Shown here in pieces: positions 26,685-35,832 of a stretch of DNA of 64,000 nt. Numbering within the stretch: position 1 is the stretch's first letter; each line of letters starts with the position of its first letter. The notes beneath the pieces are model-generated. The model was not told the DNA's origin and did no database searches. It was given only the letters and a program-made list of their open reading frames with translations. Position numbers and translations under genes: made by a program. This DNA is from Desertivirga xinjiangensis (GTDB lineage Bacteria > Bacteroidota > Bacteroidia > Sphingobacteriales > Sphingobacteriaceae), in the NCBI RefSeq assembly GCF_024436435.1, contig NZ_JAFMZP010000013.1:62001-126000 (forward strand), given 5' to 3'.

Positions 26685-28442
26685 ATGAAATTAAAAAAGA
26701 ACTACAAAGTACAGTTAATCCCAATTGCGATAGCAATATGCATATTCGGTTCCTGTAAGAAAAACAGCCTTTTCGGTGATGATGAAGCACGTACTTACAG
26801 TAACAAGGTAGATTCGGTACATACATTCTCTGGCAATAACAGGATAAAAGTACTGATCGCCGTTCCGAATAAGGAAATCGTCCGAGCGAAGGTTTTTTGG
26901 AATAACCGTAAGGAATTTAAGGAAGTACCCATTAGCCTCAGCAGCTGGCCGGATACTACCAGCACCATCATCGGTCCTTTGTCGGAGGGAAGCTACGACT
27001 TTGAGATAATTACCTATAATGCAAACGGCATTGCGTCCAGTCCGATCAGGACCCCTGGTACAGTGCTGGGCGCAGACTTTAGCCACGGTTTGGCTAACCG
27101 TCCGGTTAGTGATATTTACTACGAGAACGGTACAGCAACTATTTACTGGGGTCCAGCTGCTGATGAGGTGGCCACCCATATCATTTATACCGACAAGGAT
27201 GGCAATATTAAAAAGCGCCGGGTCGCCTTCGGGAAAGACACAACCAGGATCGACAATTTCAAGCCTGGTGCGCTATCGACCACCCTTCAATATCAAACTT
27301 CTTACAGGCCGGTGGCCGCAATAGATACCTTTTACGCCGATCTAAAGACAGAGACGGTGATTACCGCCAGTTTAAAAGAATTGGCAACAGCTAAAGGAAT
27401 ATTATTTGGAAGTTTGATCAGTTATGGAAGTGCGGCAACTCATGGGGTAGTGAATGACGGATCACCAAATGGCATCTATACAAGAATCTGTAAAAACGAA
27501 TTTAACTTCGGTCAAGCGTCCTGGGGCGGAACAAGGTGGAGACAAACACCTCCCTCAGACTTCAATGATGTAAATGCTGTCATCAATTTTAACAAAGCAA
27601 ACTATGAGAAGGTCTTCGCGCAGTTAATAGTAGGACCTAATGTCTATATGCCAGATTGGTTTAAAACCGGAACATTCACCCCCGCTCAAATGGATGTACT
27701 CTTAAGAGGTCTTGTGCAGGAATTTATGGAAACTAACGATAATAAAAGTAAAGTGGGTTTCTGGGGAGTAGCCAATGAAGTATTTAATAATGAGGGTACG
27801 TATCGTGCAGCTAGTGATATGAAGTGGGCTGATATGGGCTGGGAGGATGATGCTTCTGGTTTGACAGGAACGGATAAAGTGAATTTGAAACACCCTGTGT
27901 TTATTGGAAAAGCTTTTGAATATAGCAGGTTATACACTAATGCAAAATTGGAACTAAGAGACTATAACTTTGAGTTTAATACTCCATTATCTGCTTATCA
28001 AACTAAACATAAGGCGTTCTACCAGTTGGTAAAACATTTAAAAGCAAAGGGGTATCCCGTAGATGCGGTTGGTATACAATGCCACAACAATCTAGGGAGT
28101 TTATTGCCAGGGGGAGTAGAGACATTTAAAAATACCATTAAGAAGTTTAAGGATCTGGGCGTTAACGTTTACCTTACCGAATTAGATGTGATCACTCCCA
28201 AAGTAAATTCTGCTGTACAAGTGTTTACACCTCAGCTCGCAGAATTACAAAAACAAGAATATTACACTATTGTAAAAGCGGCGATCGAAGCCGGAGTGGA
28301 TCTTATTTCACTTTGGGGAGTTAGAGACAATAATGATCCGGGATGGCGGTTCGGACAAGCTCCATTATTGTTCGATGAAAACTATAATAGAAAGCCAGCT
28401 TACTACGGCGTACAAAAAGCGCTTTTTGACGCTAAAAAATAA
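26685..28442 (+). CDS. GH10 endo-beta-1,4-xylanase-like lipoprotein with N-terminal DUF4998-type domain
   Basis: 585 aa from the ATG at 26685 (the preceding in-frame GTG is less likely). It has a lipoprotein signal (IAICIFGSCKK). About residues 25-230 form two fibronectin-like beta domains (KVLIAVPNKEIVRAKVFWNN, TSTIIGPLSEGSYDFEIITY), resembling DUF4998. The GH10 barrel follows: acid/base Glu in FWGVANEVFN (about residue 363), VDAVGIQCHNN, nucleophile Glu in NVYLTELDVITP (about residue 499), and LISLWGVRDNNDPGWR. GH10 enzymes cut internal xylan linkages. The lipid anchor suggests surface cleavage next to the SusCD importers. The expected WDVVNE is WGVANE here, but the catalytic residues are present. 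Confidence 0.92.
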   Translation: MKLKKNYKVQLIPIAIAICIFGSCKKNSLFGDDEARTYSNKVDSVHTFSGNNRIKVLIAVPNKEIVRAKVFWNNRKEFKEVPISLSSWPDTTSTIIGPLSEGSYDFEIITYNANGIASSPIRTPGTVLGADFSHGLANRPVSDIYYENGTATIYWGPAADEVATHIIYTDKDGNIKKRRVAFGKDTTRIDNFKPGALSTTLQYQTSYRPVAAIDTFYADLKTETVITASLKELATAKGILFGSLISYGSAATHGVVNDGSPNGIYTRICKNEFNFGQASWGGTRWRQTPPSDFNDVNAVINFNKANYEKVFAQLIVGPNVYMPDWFKTGTFTPAQMDVLLRGLVQEFMETNDNKSKVGFWGVANEVFNNEGTYRAASDMKWADMGWEDDASGLTGTDKVNLKHPVFIGKAFEYSRLYTNAKLELRDYNFEFNTPLSAYQTKHKAFYQLVKHLKAKGYPVDAVGIQCHNNLGSLLPGGVETFKNTIKKFKDLGVNVYLTELDVITPKVNSAVQVFTPQLAELQKQEYYTIVKAAIEAGVDLISLWGVRDNNDPGWRFGQAPLLFDENYNRKPAYYGVQKALFDAKK

Positions 28443-28458
28443 CTTTAAGAAAAAATAA

Positions 28459-29949
28459 ATGATGAAGATAACTAAGAATTTGTTGGGCCTTTCGCTGGTA
28501 ATTAGTTTGGGTCTCGGTTGCGCCAAAAATAGCCCGCAACCTGCAATACCTGATATGCCTGCATTGACCGGAAGCAATGGAGGAGCTGTATCAAACGCAG
28601 TGCTTACCATTGATTGTGGACAGCAACAGGGTGATGTAATGAGAATTGAGCAGGCAAACGTTCATTCTACTACTTCTGCGCTGCCGGGAGAGCAGGCCAG
28701 AAAGTGGTTGCAGGCTTTGAAGCACAAGACTGTAAGAACCTGGCTGGCCTTGAGAACGATAAATAATGAAGGCTACAATTACAAATATAGTGGAAATGTA
28801 GGTGCCGAAACTTCATTGGCTTATTATTCCACTGTAGCCGACTCGCTATTAATTGCCTTAACGGCTTATACGCCATCTGCAAATGCTCCACTTCCTGGAA
28901 ATGGAAAGGGAGTCGCTTTCCAGAATTTCATTAAGCAAACGATCATTTATTACAAAAACAAATTCCCTAAAATTAAATACATTCAGGCAGGTAATGAACC
29001 GGACTATAACGGGGAAACAGCGGTAGATTATTATGAGGTTTATAAAGATTATTACAAAGCCATCAATGCTGCAAATGCCGAATTAGGCTTGGCCGGTTCC
29101 GAGAGAATTATGCTCAGTAACGGGGCATTTACCAGTACTACTAACTTTGCTGCTCTAGTAGCTTATACTAATCAATTTTTAGCCCTTTACGCAGCAGATA
29201 CAGATCCTAACAAAAGGCTGGACTTCTTTAGCATGAACTGTTACACGGAGCAAACTAATCCAAAACTTTTTGAAACCGCTAAACCACAAATTACAGCCGC
29301 CCTAAATGCAAAAGGGCTCACAGCAAAACAAGTTTTTGTAACAGAATATGGATTGTCTGGCGGGACGTTTATTCCAGCGGCCTGGGTGCAGGCACAATTA
29401 ATGACTGCCTGGGCGCCGGCACAACTTGCAAAAGCGTTTTATCTGTATGAAGGTGGAGTTGACCGGGTGTTCAATTGGGCAATTAGCCATGGCGAGATAA
29501 TCCATAAAAGCGAGTTGGCAGACTTGAACAATGCCTATCCGAATCCTTACGGTTATATGTTAATGTTTGGCAGAGAAATTTCTGACAGGGGTACTCGGGT
29601 CAAGGCCACTTCAACCAGATTATCTGCGCAAGGATTGGGAATTAATGCATTGGCCTCAATGGGCAATGGAAAAGGAGTTGCCGTTTTGGTATGGAATTAT
29701 AACTATACCAACTTTACCCCCGACCAGGAGATTAATGTCCAAATCAATAATATTCCAAAAGAAAACTTCCCCGACAAGATCAATGCGAAGATTTATTACA
29801 TTGACTCAAAGAACAATAATATTTATAGTCATCCGTCGCAAACTTCCCTTTCCACGGCTTCAGAACAGGCCCTTGATTATTCAGCCAACCTATCTGTACC
29901 CTTAAAGCTGGAAGGGAATTCTGTCGCGCTCATCGTGCTTAATCCATAA
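28459..29949 (+). CDS. Clan GH-A glycosidase-like lipoprotein
   Basis: 496 aa with a lipobox (LVISLGLGCAKN). It reads as a TIM-barrel retaining glycosidase: QARKWLQALKHKTVRTWLAL, acid/base Glu in YIQAGNEPDYNG (about residue 179), DFFSMNCYTEQ and nucleophile Glu in VFVTEYGLSGG (about residue 295), followed by a C-terminal beta-sandwich (KGVAVLVWNYNYTNF, LKLEGNSVALIVLN). This is reminiscent of GH39 and related families, but I cannot assign the family with certainty. It is the last gene of the xylan operon, 16 bp after GH10, and is followed by a strong terminator. A role on xylan or its side chains is an inference from context. Confidence 0.75.
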   Translation: MMKITKNLLGLSLVISLGLGCAKNSPQPAIPDMPALTGSNGGAVSNAVLTIDCGQQQGDVMRIEQANVHSTTSALPGEQARKWLQALKHKTVRTWLALRTINNEGYNYKYSGNVGAETSLAYYSTVADSLLIALTAYTPSANAPLPGNGKGVAFQNFIKQTIIYYKNKFPKIKYIQAGNEPDYNGETAVDYYEVYKDYYKAINAANAELGLAGSERIMLSNGAFTSTTNFAALVAYTNQFLALYAADTDPNKRLDFFSMNCYTEQTNPKLFETAKPQITAALNAKGLTAKQVFVTEYGLSGGTFIPAAWVQAQLMTAWAPAQLAKAFYLYEGGVDRVFNWAISHGEIIHKSELADLNNAYPNPYGYMLMFGREISDRGTRVKATSTRLSAQGLGINALASMGNGKGVAVLVWNYNYTNFTPDQEINVQINNIPKENFPDKINAKIYYIDSKNNNIYSHPSQTSLSTASEQALDYSANLSVPLKLEGNSVALIVLNP

Positions 29950-29963
29950 AAAATCATATATAT

Positions 29964-30009
29964 ATAATAATAAATCCCTGCAGCGTGTGCTACAGGGATT
30001 TATTATTAT
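29964..30009. terminator. Strong bidirectional terminator between convergent operons
   Basis: A 17-bp perfect stem pairs 29964-29980 (ending AAATCCCTG) with 29993-30009 (starting CAGGGATTT) around a 12-base loop. A/T-rich flanks on both sides give U-tracts in both directions. It separates the plus-strand xylan operon from the minus-strand GH115 operon. Confidence 0.88.
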
Positions 30010-30051
30010 TCTTCAACTATTTCAAACTATTACCCGAACCATATATAAGAA

Positions 30052-32274
30052 TTAGTAAGTTGCTTTTACTTGTTCAGCATCTTCTAAAAATTTACTCCAG
30101 AGCTTAGCGCCTTCTATGTTATGTCCAAAGGTCATCTTCGGTTTAACAGGCGTTTTGGCGCCGTTTGTAGTAATAAATTCTCTAAGCTGGGTATATGAAC
30201 GATGAATATTTAAAGGGGAAACAGGTGTTCGGATCCATGTTGAAATATACCATTTGTCAAAAGGCGGTCTTTCGGCGCGGGATATTTCCAACTCTAATTT
30301 CTCTAATGGAACGATAGCTTCGGCAATTAAGTCCCATGCTTTTGAATCGTCTGGTTCTGCCATGGCCTTCAATAAGATCAAAGCAGCCTCAGTCGGCCGC
30401 TGATCAACCCTTAGTCCAAATGCGACATGTTCAAAAAAGAATTGTTTTTGCTCTCTTTTCAGCTTAGACAATATAAAGCTAATATTTTCGAAAGCCAGGT
30501 CATATTGTTTCGCTCTCCGTGTTAACTCCTCGATTTTTTCCTGATCTAATTTTTTAATGGTTTTCTTGGTAAGCCTTTGGTGCAATTGTTGTAAAATAAG
30601 CTCAAACTGTTCAGCACCAAAATAAGTCTTTTCAGACCCATTTATTAGTTTATAGTAATCATGATAGGCATTGAAAATTGCATCAGCAATGTTGGCATCA
30701 AAATATTCATGAATCCACCAGTTTATATAAGCTACATCTGGCTTTGGCTTATCAAAGAACGTTTTAGCATCCCAACAGATATCAGCGATCATTCGCGCTT
30801 CCATAACATGTTCGCGAAGTTCTGATACATTTACCAACATAAATTCTGTCGCTCCTGCATCAACAATCCGCTTAAATTGCCCGGCTACCCGCATCGGCGT
30901 TATTACATGGGTGCCCTGTTTGGTTGGCGGACCTCCAAAATACGCTAAGTGGTAATAAACGCCATGCTTCCATTTATCCTTTTCTGCAGGTAGATCTCTC
31001 ATCACACCATCATTGTTATCCGGCCATACTAAGATCACATCTTCCGGCACTTTAAAATCTTCGGGATGTTTCCTGTATTTTTCAAGCATCTCGGTATATA
31101 GAGTAAAGTGAAACGCTGGTTTTTCGGAACTTGGAACGAGGTCCTTAACTGTTTTTACCTGGGCGTCAATTGCATCTTTAAAAACTTTTGCCTGTTCTTT
31201 TTCAGATGTACCTTTTGGGAATTTATAAGCGTGGTCATCCGTGCCTCGTAAACCTACCGGCCAAACCGCATGAACATCCTTGTTTTCCTCGACACCACCA
31301 CGCCAGTACCGGATCATGTTTTCTTTGTTGCTAAACCAATCCCAGGAAGTTGTTACGCCCCTTCTTTCTGCCAGATGGAAACGCTCAATTCCGAAAGGAT
31401 TGGAAAGTAAGATGTCATAATGATGAGAGGTGAAAAATAAGCCCCAGTCGCTTGCGCATTTCTGAACTTCATAGCGTCTATGGACTCTGACGTAAGGCGC
31501 CACCATATTCATGCGTAGGCGTAGTGCTGTTTCAAAAAAGCGCTGGTACCAGACCAAAGGCACATCGCCGATACGTAAAGGGAAGCCATATTTATCGAAT
31601 GGCCGAGGTAAAACATCCTCATCATCGTGGAAAAAGCCACGATATTTTACCGTCGGACTATCAGCAAAGTAATCTGTTTTCTTTAATGTTAATGAGGCGT
31701 TTTTTAAGGGTTCATAACCCGTCCATAAATACAAGGGGTCTATTCCGATTCTTTCGCTTAAGGTGTATGCTGCAAAGGCTGTACCCCTGAAATCAGCACC
31801 GGCCAACCATACCGAATCTCCGGAAGTAAAGATTTGGAAGGCCTCACGTTTGTTTTTTAAACCAGCAACTTTTATGCCTTTAGGCACGGTATCGCCCAGC
31901 GTGCTTAAAATAATGCTAACCCGATCGGACTGTTTTAAACTGTTGACCGGCGGTTTGTGACCAGTGATTTTAAATATATCATCTGCCAAAAATAAGGCCG
32001 CCTGTTGTACTGCGCTATTTTCTTCTTTACCCACAACAATCTGGCACCTGTGCAGCTCCACATCACCTGTTTGAGCAATGCCCTTACGCACCCATGAACC
32101 CCTGATTTTTGAGGAAGCCTCAATTTTACCAGCTTGATCAAATCCTTTATAAAATTCATCCTTTTCAGTAGTTGGATTTGCCAACAGGTCTGGCAGGCCA
32201 ATTCCAATTAAGCCTAAGGTGGCAGAGCAGCTTTTGATAAAGTTTTTACGAGAGAGTCTGTTTTTTTCAGTCAT
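30052..32274 (-). CDS. GH115 xylan alpha-glucuronidase-like protein
   Basis: 740 aa. The N-terminus SRKNFIKSCSATLGLIGIG resembles a Tat signal with RK in place of RR. GH115 features follow: KGIKVAGLKNKREAFQIFTS, WLAGADFRGTAFAAYTLSER, IDPLYLWTGYEP, VKYRGFFHDDEDVLPRPFDK, FETALRLRMNMVAPYVR, HAVWPVGLRGTDDHAY and VILVWPDNNDGVMRDLP. GH115 removes (4-O-methyl)glucuronic acid from xylan. The protein lacks much of the C-terminal domain found in many longer GH115 members. It is third in an operon with ribokinase and a sugar porter (5-bp gap), and faces the xylan operon, which supports a glucuronoxylan role. Confidence 0.88.
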   Translation of the reverse strand: MTEKNRLSRKNFIKSCSATLGLIGIGLPDLLANPTTEKDEFYKGFDQAGKIEASSKIRGSWVRKGIAQTGDVELHRCQIVVGKEENSAVQQAALFLADDIFKITGHKPPVNSLKQSDRVSIILSTLGDTVPKGIKVAGLKNKREAFQIFTSGDSVWLAGADFRGTAFAAYTLSERIGIDPLYLWTGYEPLKNASLTLKKTDYFADSPTVKYRGFFHDDEDVLPRPFDKYGFPLRIGDVPLVWYQRFFETALRLRMNMVAPYVRVHRRYEVQKCASDWGLFFTSHHYDILLSNPFGIERFHLAERRGVTTSWDWFSNKENMIRYWRGGVEENKDVHAVWPVGLRGTDDHAYKFPKGTSEKEQAKVFKDAIDAQVKTVKDLVPSSEKPAFHFTLYTEMLEKYRKHPEDFKVPEDVILVWPDNNDGVMRDLPAEKDKWKHGVYYHLAYFGGPPTKQGTHVITPMRVAGQFKRIVDAGATEFMLVNVSELREHVMEARMIADICWDAKTFFDKPKPDVAYINWWIHEYFDANIADAIFNAYHDYYKLINGSEKTYFGAEQFELILQQLHQRLTKKTIKKLDQEKIEELTRRAKQYDLAFENISFILSKLKREQKQFFFEHVAFGLRVDQRPTEAALILLKAMAEPDDSKAWDLIAEAIVPLEKLELEISRAERPPFDKWYISTWIRTPVSPLNIHRSYTQLREFITTNGAKTPVKPKMTFGHNIEGAKLWSKFLEDAEQVKATY

Positions 32275-32279
32275 TACAT

Positions 32280-33278
32280 CTAATTTCGTGCAGCGATTAA
32301 TAAGATAATTCCAGCAACGTATAAGGCTAACATTACATAGAGCTGGTTATTTGTACTGCGGTCTGCATTTTTGAATTCTTTCCATATGAATATACCCCAT
32401 ATAGCAGCGATAACAGTGGCTCCTTGTCCGAGGCCGTATGATACTGCGGGACTCGCTTTTCCAGCTGCCAGGATATTAAGAGCCATTCCTAGACACCAAA
32501 TTGCTCCGCCGATAATTCCCATCGTATGATCTTTAAATGAACCTTTAAACCATGCATGCCACTTAATTGGAGCACCTGCGATAGGCTTGTACATAATAAA
32601 ACCATTAAAGAAAAAATTGCTGGCAAAAATGCCTATTGCAAAAAATACCAATGCAGTATAAGGGGTCAATTTTCCTGCTAGGGGATGAGCAGGGTCTGGA
32701 GCCATGGATATTGCTACATACTTATAAAAAAAGCCGAGCAAAACACCTGCAATAATCGCTATAATTAACCCTTTCATCGAAAAGTTACTTGTAGCTTTGT
32801 TTAGCCTCTTATAGGCGTTGGCATTAAGCACTATGGCAACAGCGATTAGTAATACACCCGAAAATAAGATCAATGGATCTCCTTCCGGCCGTGCCAGATA
32901 ATTGACTATTACGCCAAGAATTAAGGCAATACCAATTCCCGTAGGAAAGGCAACAGACATGCCGGCAATGGAGATGGCAGCGACCAATAGGATATTAGCC
33001 AGATTAAACAATACGCCTCCTAAAATAGCAGATCCCAAATTATCTGAGTCCGCTTGTGCAAGGTCTGCTAAAAATGGTCTTCCCAAACTACCGCTGCTAC
33101 CTGCTGTAAAGGCGAGAATTAGAGCAATGAAGAGGATTCCAATGACATAGTCCCAATAAAACAACTCGAACCGCCATGATTGGGAATTTAATTTTTGCAT
33201 GTTTGCCCACGATCCCCAACAAATCATGGTAATTATACAGAAGGCAATAGCAATGGTGTAAGTTTCTACAATAAACAT
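32280..33278 (-). CDS. GRP-family (DMT superfamily) sugar porter
   Basis: 332 aa integral membrane protein with about ten hydrophobic helices, for example AIAFCIITMICWGSWANMQK, YVIGILFIALILAFTAGSSG, AILGGVLFNLANILLVAAIS, VAFPTGIGIALILGVIVNYL, and LGQGATVIAAIWGIFIWKEF. This matches the glucose/ribose porter and ureide-permease-like group of the drug/metabolite superfamily. It is encoded 10 bp after ribokinase and 5 bp before GH115, so the three genes are one transcript. The likely role is inner-membrane uptake of a monosaccharide; ribose is suggested by the kinase, but a sugar released from xylan side chains is also possible. Confidence 0.82.
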   Translation of the reverse strand: MFIVETYTIAIAFCIITMICWGSWANMQKLNSQSWRFELFYWDYVIGILFIALILAFTAGSSGSLGRPFLADLAQADSDNLGSAILGGVLFNLANILLVAAISIAGMSVAFPTGIGIALILGVIVNYLARPEGDPLILFSGVLLIAVAIVLNANAYKRLNKATSNFSMKGLIIAIIAGVLLGFFYKYVAISMAPDPAHPLAGKLTPYTALVFFAIGIFASNFFFNGFIMYKPIAGAPIKWHAWFKGSFKDHTMGIIGGAIWCLGMALNILAAGKASPAVSYGLGQGATVIAAIWGIFIWKEFKNADRSTNNQLYVMLALYVAGIILLIAARN

Positions 33279-33288
33279 CTAATATAAG

Positions 33289-34188
33289 TTAATTTAGTTC
33301 TTTAGCAGTGGGGGCGGAAGCCTGTGCACCCACACGGGTTACAGAAATTGCAGCTACTTTGCAGGCATAATCTACGGCTGCAATCCAATCTTGTGTTAGA
33401 GAAAGACTATAACTTAACGCACCATTAAAAATGTCGCCTGCTGCAGTGGTATCAATAGCTTCTACTTTTGGAGCTGGCACCAAACAGTTGTAAACCCCTG
33501 CGCATACCCAGGCTCCTTTACTGCCCAAAGTAATGATGACATTGGCTACACCAAGACTTTTCAGTTTTTCGGCAGCCTTGCTGGCTGTTTCCTCATCAGT
33601 AACAGCAATTCCCGTTAGCATTTCCGCTTCAGTTTCATTAGGAGTAATTAAGTAAAGCCCTTCTAGTAAAGATTGAGGAAGCTCACGTGCCGGGGCGGGA
33701 TTCAAAATCACCTTTTTATCTGCGTGTTTTGCCAGAGTTGCTGCGTACATTACCGTTTCTAAGGGAATTTCCAATTGCATGAGCAAAAGTTCACATTGCG
33801 ATAACTGTTCGTCCAGGGTTGTTAAATCGGAAGGAATCAGATAATCGTTCGCTCCTGGCGCAACAACAATTGTATTCTCTCCCTCGCCGTTCACTGTTAT
33901 TAACGCTGTACCTGAAGCCTTCTCGGTGTCAAAAATCAGTTGGGTCACATCAATACCTTCCTTAACAAAACCTTCTAAAGCTGTTTTTCCGAACAGATCA
34001 TTTCCCAATCTGGAAATAAAAGAAACTTGTGCCCCTAACCTGGCTGCGGCAACGGCCTGATTTGCACCTTTTCCCCCCGGATTTAATAAAAAAGTTCCAC
34101 CAATTATGGTTTCCCCAGGTTTAGGAAAACGATCGGTTAAAATAACCATGTCAGTATTTGAACTGCCAATAACTAAAATCTTACTCAT
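33289..34188 (-). CDS. rbsK: Ribokinase (PfkB family)
   Basis: 299 aa from the ATG at 34188 (MSKILVIGSSNTDMVILTDR); the frame is open back to 34263 but the upstream part is not ribokinase-like. Family motifs: the N-terminal substrate loop GGTFLLNPGGKGANQAVAAA, then LLMQLEIPLETVMYAA, LNPAPARELP, ITPNETEAEMLTG, VIITLGSKGAWVC and the catalytic-base/anion-hole motif DTTAAGDIFNGAL. Ribokinase phosphorylates D-ribose at O5 in the cytoplasm. As first gene of the operon with a sugar porter and GH115, it may instead act on another sugar; ribokinase-like kinases vary in substrate. Confidence 0.9.
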   Translation of the reverse strand: MSKILVIGSSNTDMVILTDRFPKPGETIIGGTFLLNPGGKGANQAVAAARLGAQVSFISRLGNDLFGKTALEGFVKEGIDVTQLIFDTEKASGTALITVNGEGENTIVVAPGANDYLIPSDLTTLDEQLSQCELLLMQLEIPLETVMYAATLAKHADKKVILNPAPARELPQSLLEGLYLITPNETEAEMLTGIAVTDEETASKAAEKLKSLGVANVIITLGSKGAWVCAGVYNCLVPAPKVEAIDTTAAGDIFNGALSYSLSLTQDWIAAVDYACKVAAISVTRVGAQASAPTAKELN

Positions 34189-34623
34189 ATAATTTATTAA
34201 TAAAAAGAGGCAAGTATAATTGGCTTCGTAGTTACACAGTAACCGTTCGAACTTTGCGCGCAAAGGTTAACTAAGATTCGCCCAACAATACTATTCACAT
34301 TGCCTTGTGAGTATCGCTTGGTACCCATTTTGATGTGCTCGCACCAAATGGATTGGCTAAACCGTAAAGATAGTCTACGAAATAGTGTACCTATAAGACA
34401 TATCGTACAAGTTTGCCTGATAATTGTGTCGACAAAAGAGTTTGGCTCAGTTTCCTGCTGGATAGTTTTTGAAGCATTTATCCTGTACTAATGAAGTAAT
34501 CATCATGTTTTCTTTAATATTGGGCTTGTTAACTTTAGCTTGCCAGCAACCATAAATTAAAATCTGGCAAATAGTGCTAATCAGACCAACTAATCAACCT
34601 GCTTTCACAAACCATCGAATTAT
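34189..34623. promoter_or_regulatory. Divergent control region between rbsK and GH88 copy B, with two dyads
   Basis: A perfect 14-bp palindrome CTTTGCGCGCAAAG lies at 34252-34265, and a longer imperfect dyad centred on GTGCTCGCAC spans 34325-34351 (CCATTT and AAATGG outer arms). Both lie between two divergent transcripts and may be operators. A weak -7-like box for rbsK (TATACTTG, minus strand, 34218-34211) is one base off consensus. No gene is present; small frames here look random. Confidence 0.4.
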
Positions 34624-35829
34624 ATGAGATATTGTTCTGTATCTGTATTAATAGTCGCTCTCTTACTTTCACCAGGTATCAGTTCTGCACAACAGCAGAC
34701 TAAATTAAAGGCAAAACCGGATCTGGTAAAAATCATCGACCGGAATTTAAAGGACGCTGTCAAACAATACAAGATCCTGATGCCGCATATTCCAGAAGAC
34801 AGCCTTCCTGAAACGTTTGAAAAAGGCCAGTGGACCAGTAACCCGCCTAAAAGCTGGATCTCGGGGTTTTACCCGGGTACTTTACTTTATCTTTATGAAG
34901 CTACAAAAGACAAAGCTTTGTATGACGAGGCGATGAGCAAACTCAAAGTTCTGGAGGAACAGAAGTTTGCCAATTCGCATGATATTGGGTTTATGATGTT
35001 CTGCAGCTACGGCAACGCCAATCGCATTAAACCTCAGGCACCTTACAAGGATATTTTACTTACCAGTGCAGCTACCTTATCAAAACGGTTTAATCCAAAT
35101 GTAGGTTGCACCATGTCCTGGGGATCCAAACCCGGCGAATTCAGGGTGATCATTGACAATATGATGAACCTGGAACTTCTTACCTGGGCAAGCAAAGCCA
35201 GCGGAGATCCGTACTTTGCTAATATTGCCATCACTCATGCTAATACTACCATGAAGAACCATTTCAGGCCTGATTACAGTACCTATCACCTGGTAAACTA
35301 TAATTCTGAAACAGGGGAGGTGATCCGGAGACAGACAGTTCAGGGTGCGGCCGACGAGTCAGCCTGGGCCAGGGGGCAGTCATGGGGACTGTATGGTTAT
35401 ACCATGATGTACAGGGAGACTGGAAAAACAGAGTATCTGCAACAAGCAAAGAACATTGCCAACTTCCTGCTTTCCCATCCAAACCTTCCGGAAGATAAGA
35501 TACCTTACTGGGATTATAATGCCCCGGGAATCCCAAATACTTACCGGGATGCATCTGCCGCAGCAATTATGGCATCTGCCTTAATTGAACTGGCCGGATA
35601 CAGCGATGCGACAGATTCAAAGCGTTATCTTGAAACTTCAGAAACTATTTTACGATCCTTGTCAGGCGAAATCTATAAAGCAAAAAAAGGAGAAAACGGA
35701 GGTTATCTTTTAAAACACAGTGTGAGTCATTTACCGAGAGGAAACAAGATCGACGTACCGCTTACTTACGCCGATTACTACTTTGTAGAGGCCATGATGA
35801 GGTATAAAAATCTACCTTCAAAAAACTAA
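34624..35829 (+). CDS. GH88 unsaturated glucuronyl hydrolase (copy B)
   Basis: 401 aa with a signal peptide (SVLIVALLLSPGISSAQQ). It is a full GH88 barrel closely matching copy A at 4016: SWISGFYPGTLLYLYEAT, SHDIGFMMFCSYGNA, EFRVIIDNMMNLELL, QGAADESAWARGQSWGLYGY and DVPLTYADYYFVEAMMRY. The two catalytic Asp residues are at about 119 and 177. It acts on unsaturated uronyl oligosaccharides produced by a lyase. GH39 follows 3 bp downstream. Retention of two similar copies suggests different oligosaccharide substrates or a recent duplication of the locus that now lies on both sides of the xylan genes. Confidence 0.93.
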   Translation: MRYCSVSVLIVALLLSPGISSAQQQTKLKAKPDLVKIIDRNLKDAVKQYKILMPHIPEDSLPETFEKGQWTSNPPKSWISGFYPGTLLYLYEATKDKALYDEAMSKLKVLEEQKFANSHDIGFMMFCSYGNANRIKPQAPYKDILLTSAATLSKRFNPNVGCTMSWGSKPGEFRVIIDNMMNLELLTWASKASGDPYFANIAITHANTTMKNHFRPDYSTYHLVNYNSETGEVIRRQTVQGAADESAWARGQSWGLYGYTMMYRETGKTEYLQQAKNIANFLLSHPNLPEDKIPYWDYNAPGIPNTYRDASAAAIMASALIELAGYSDATDSKRYLETSETILRSLSGEIYKAKKGENGGYLLKHSVSHLPRGNKIDVPLTYADYYFVEAMMRYKNLPSKN

Positions 35830-35832
35830 CTT

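Noticed and set aside
26715-27179. 154-codon frame antisense to GH10
   Set aside because: It lies wholly within a well-supported gene, has no start signal and its product resembles nothing.
34300-34491. 63-codon frame in the rbsK/GH88 control region
   Set aside because: It overlaps the dyads and shows no family features; it is better explained as regulatory DNA.
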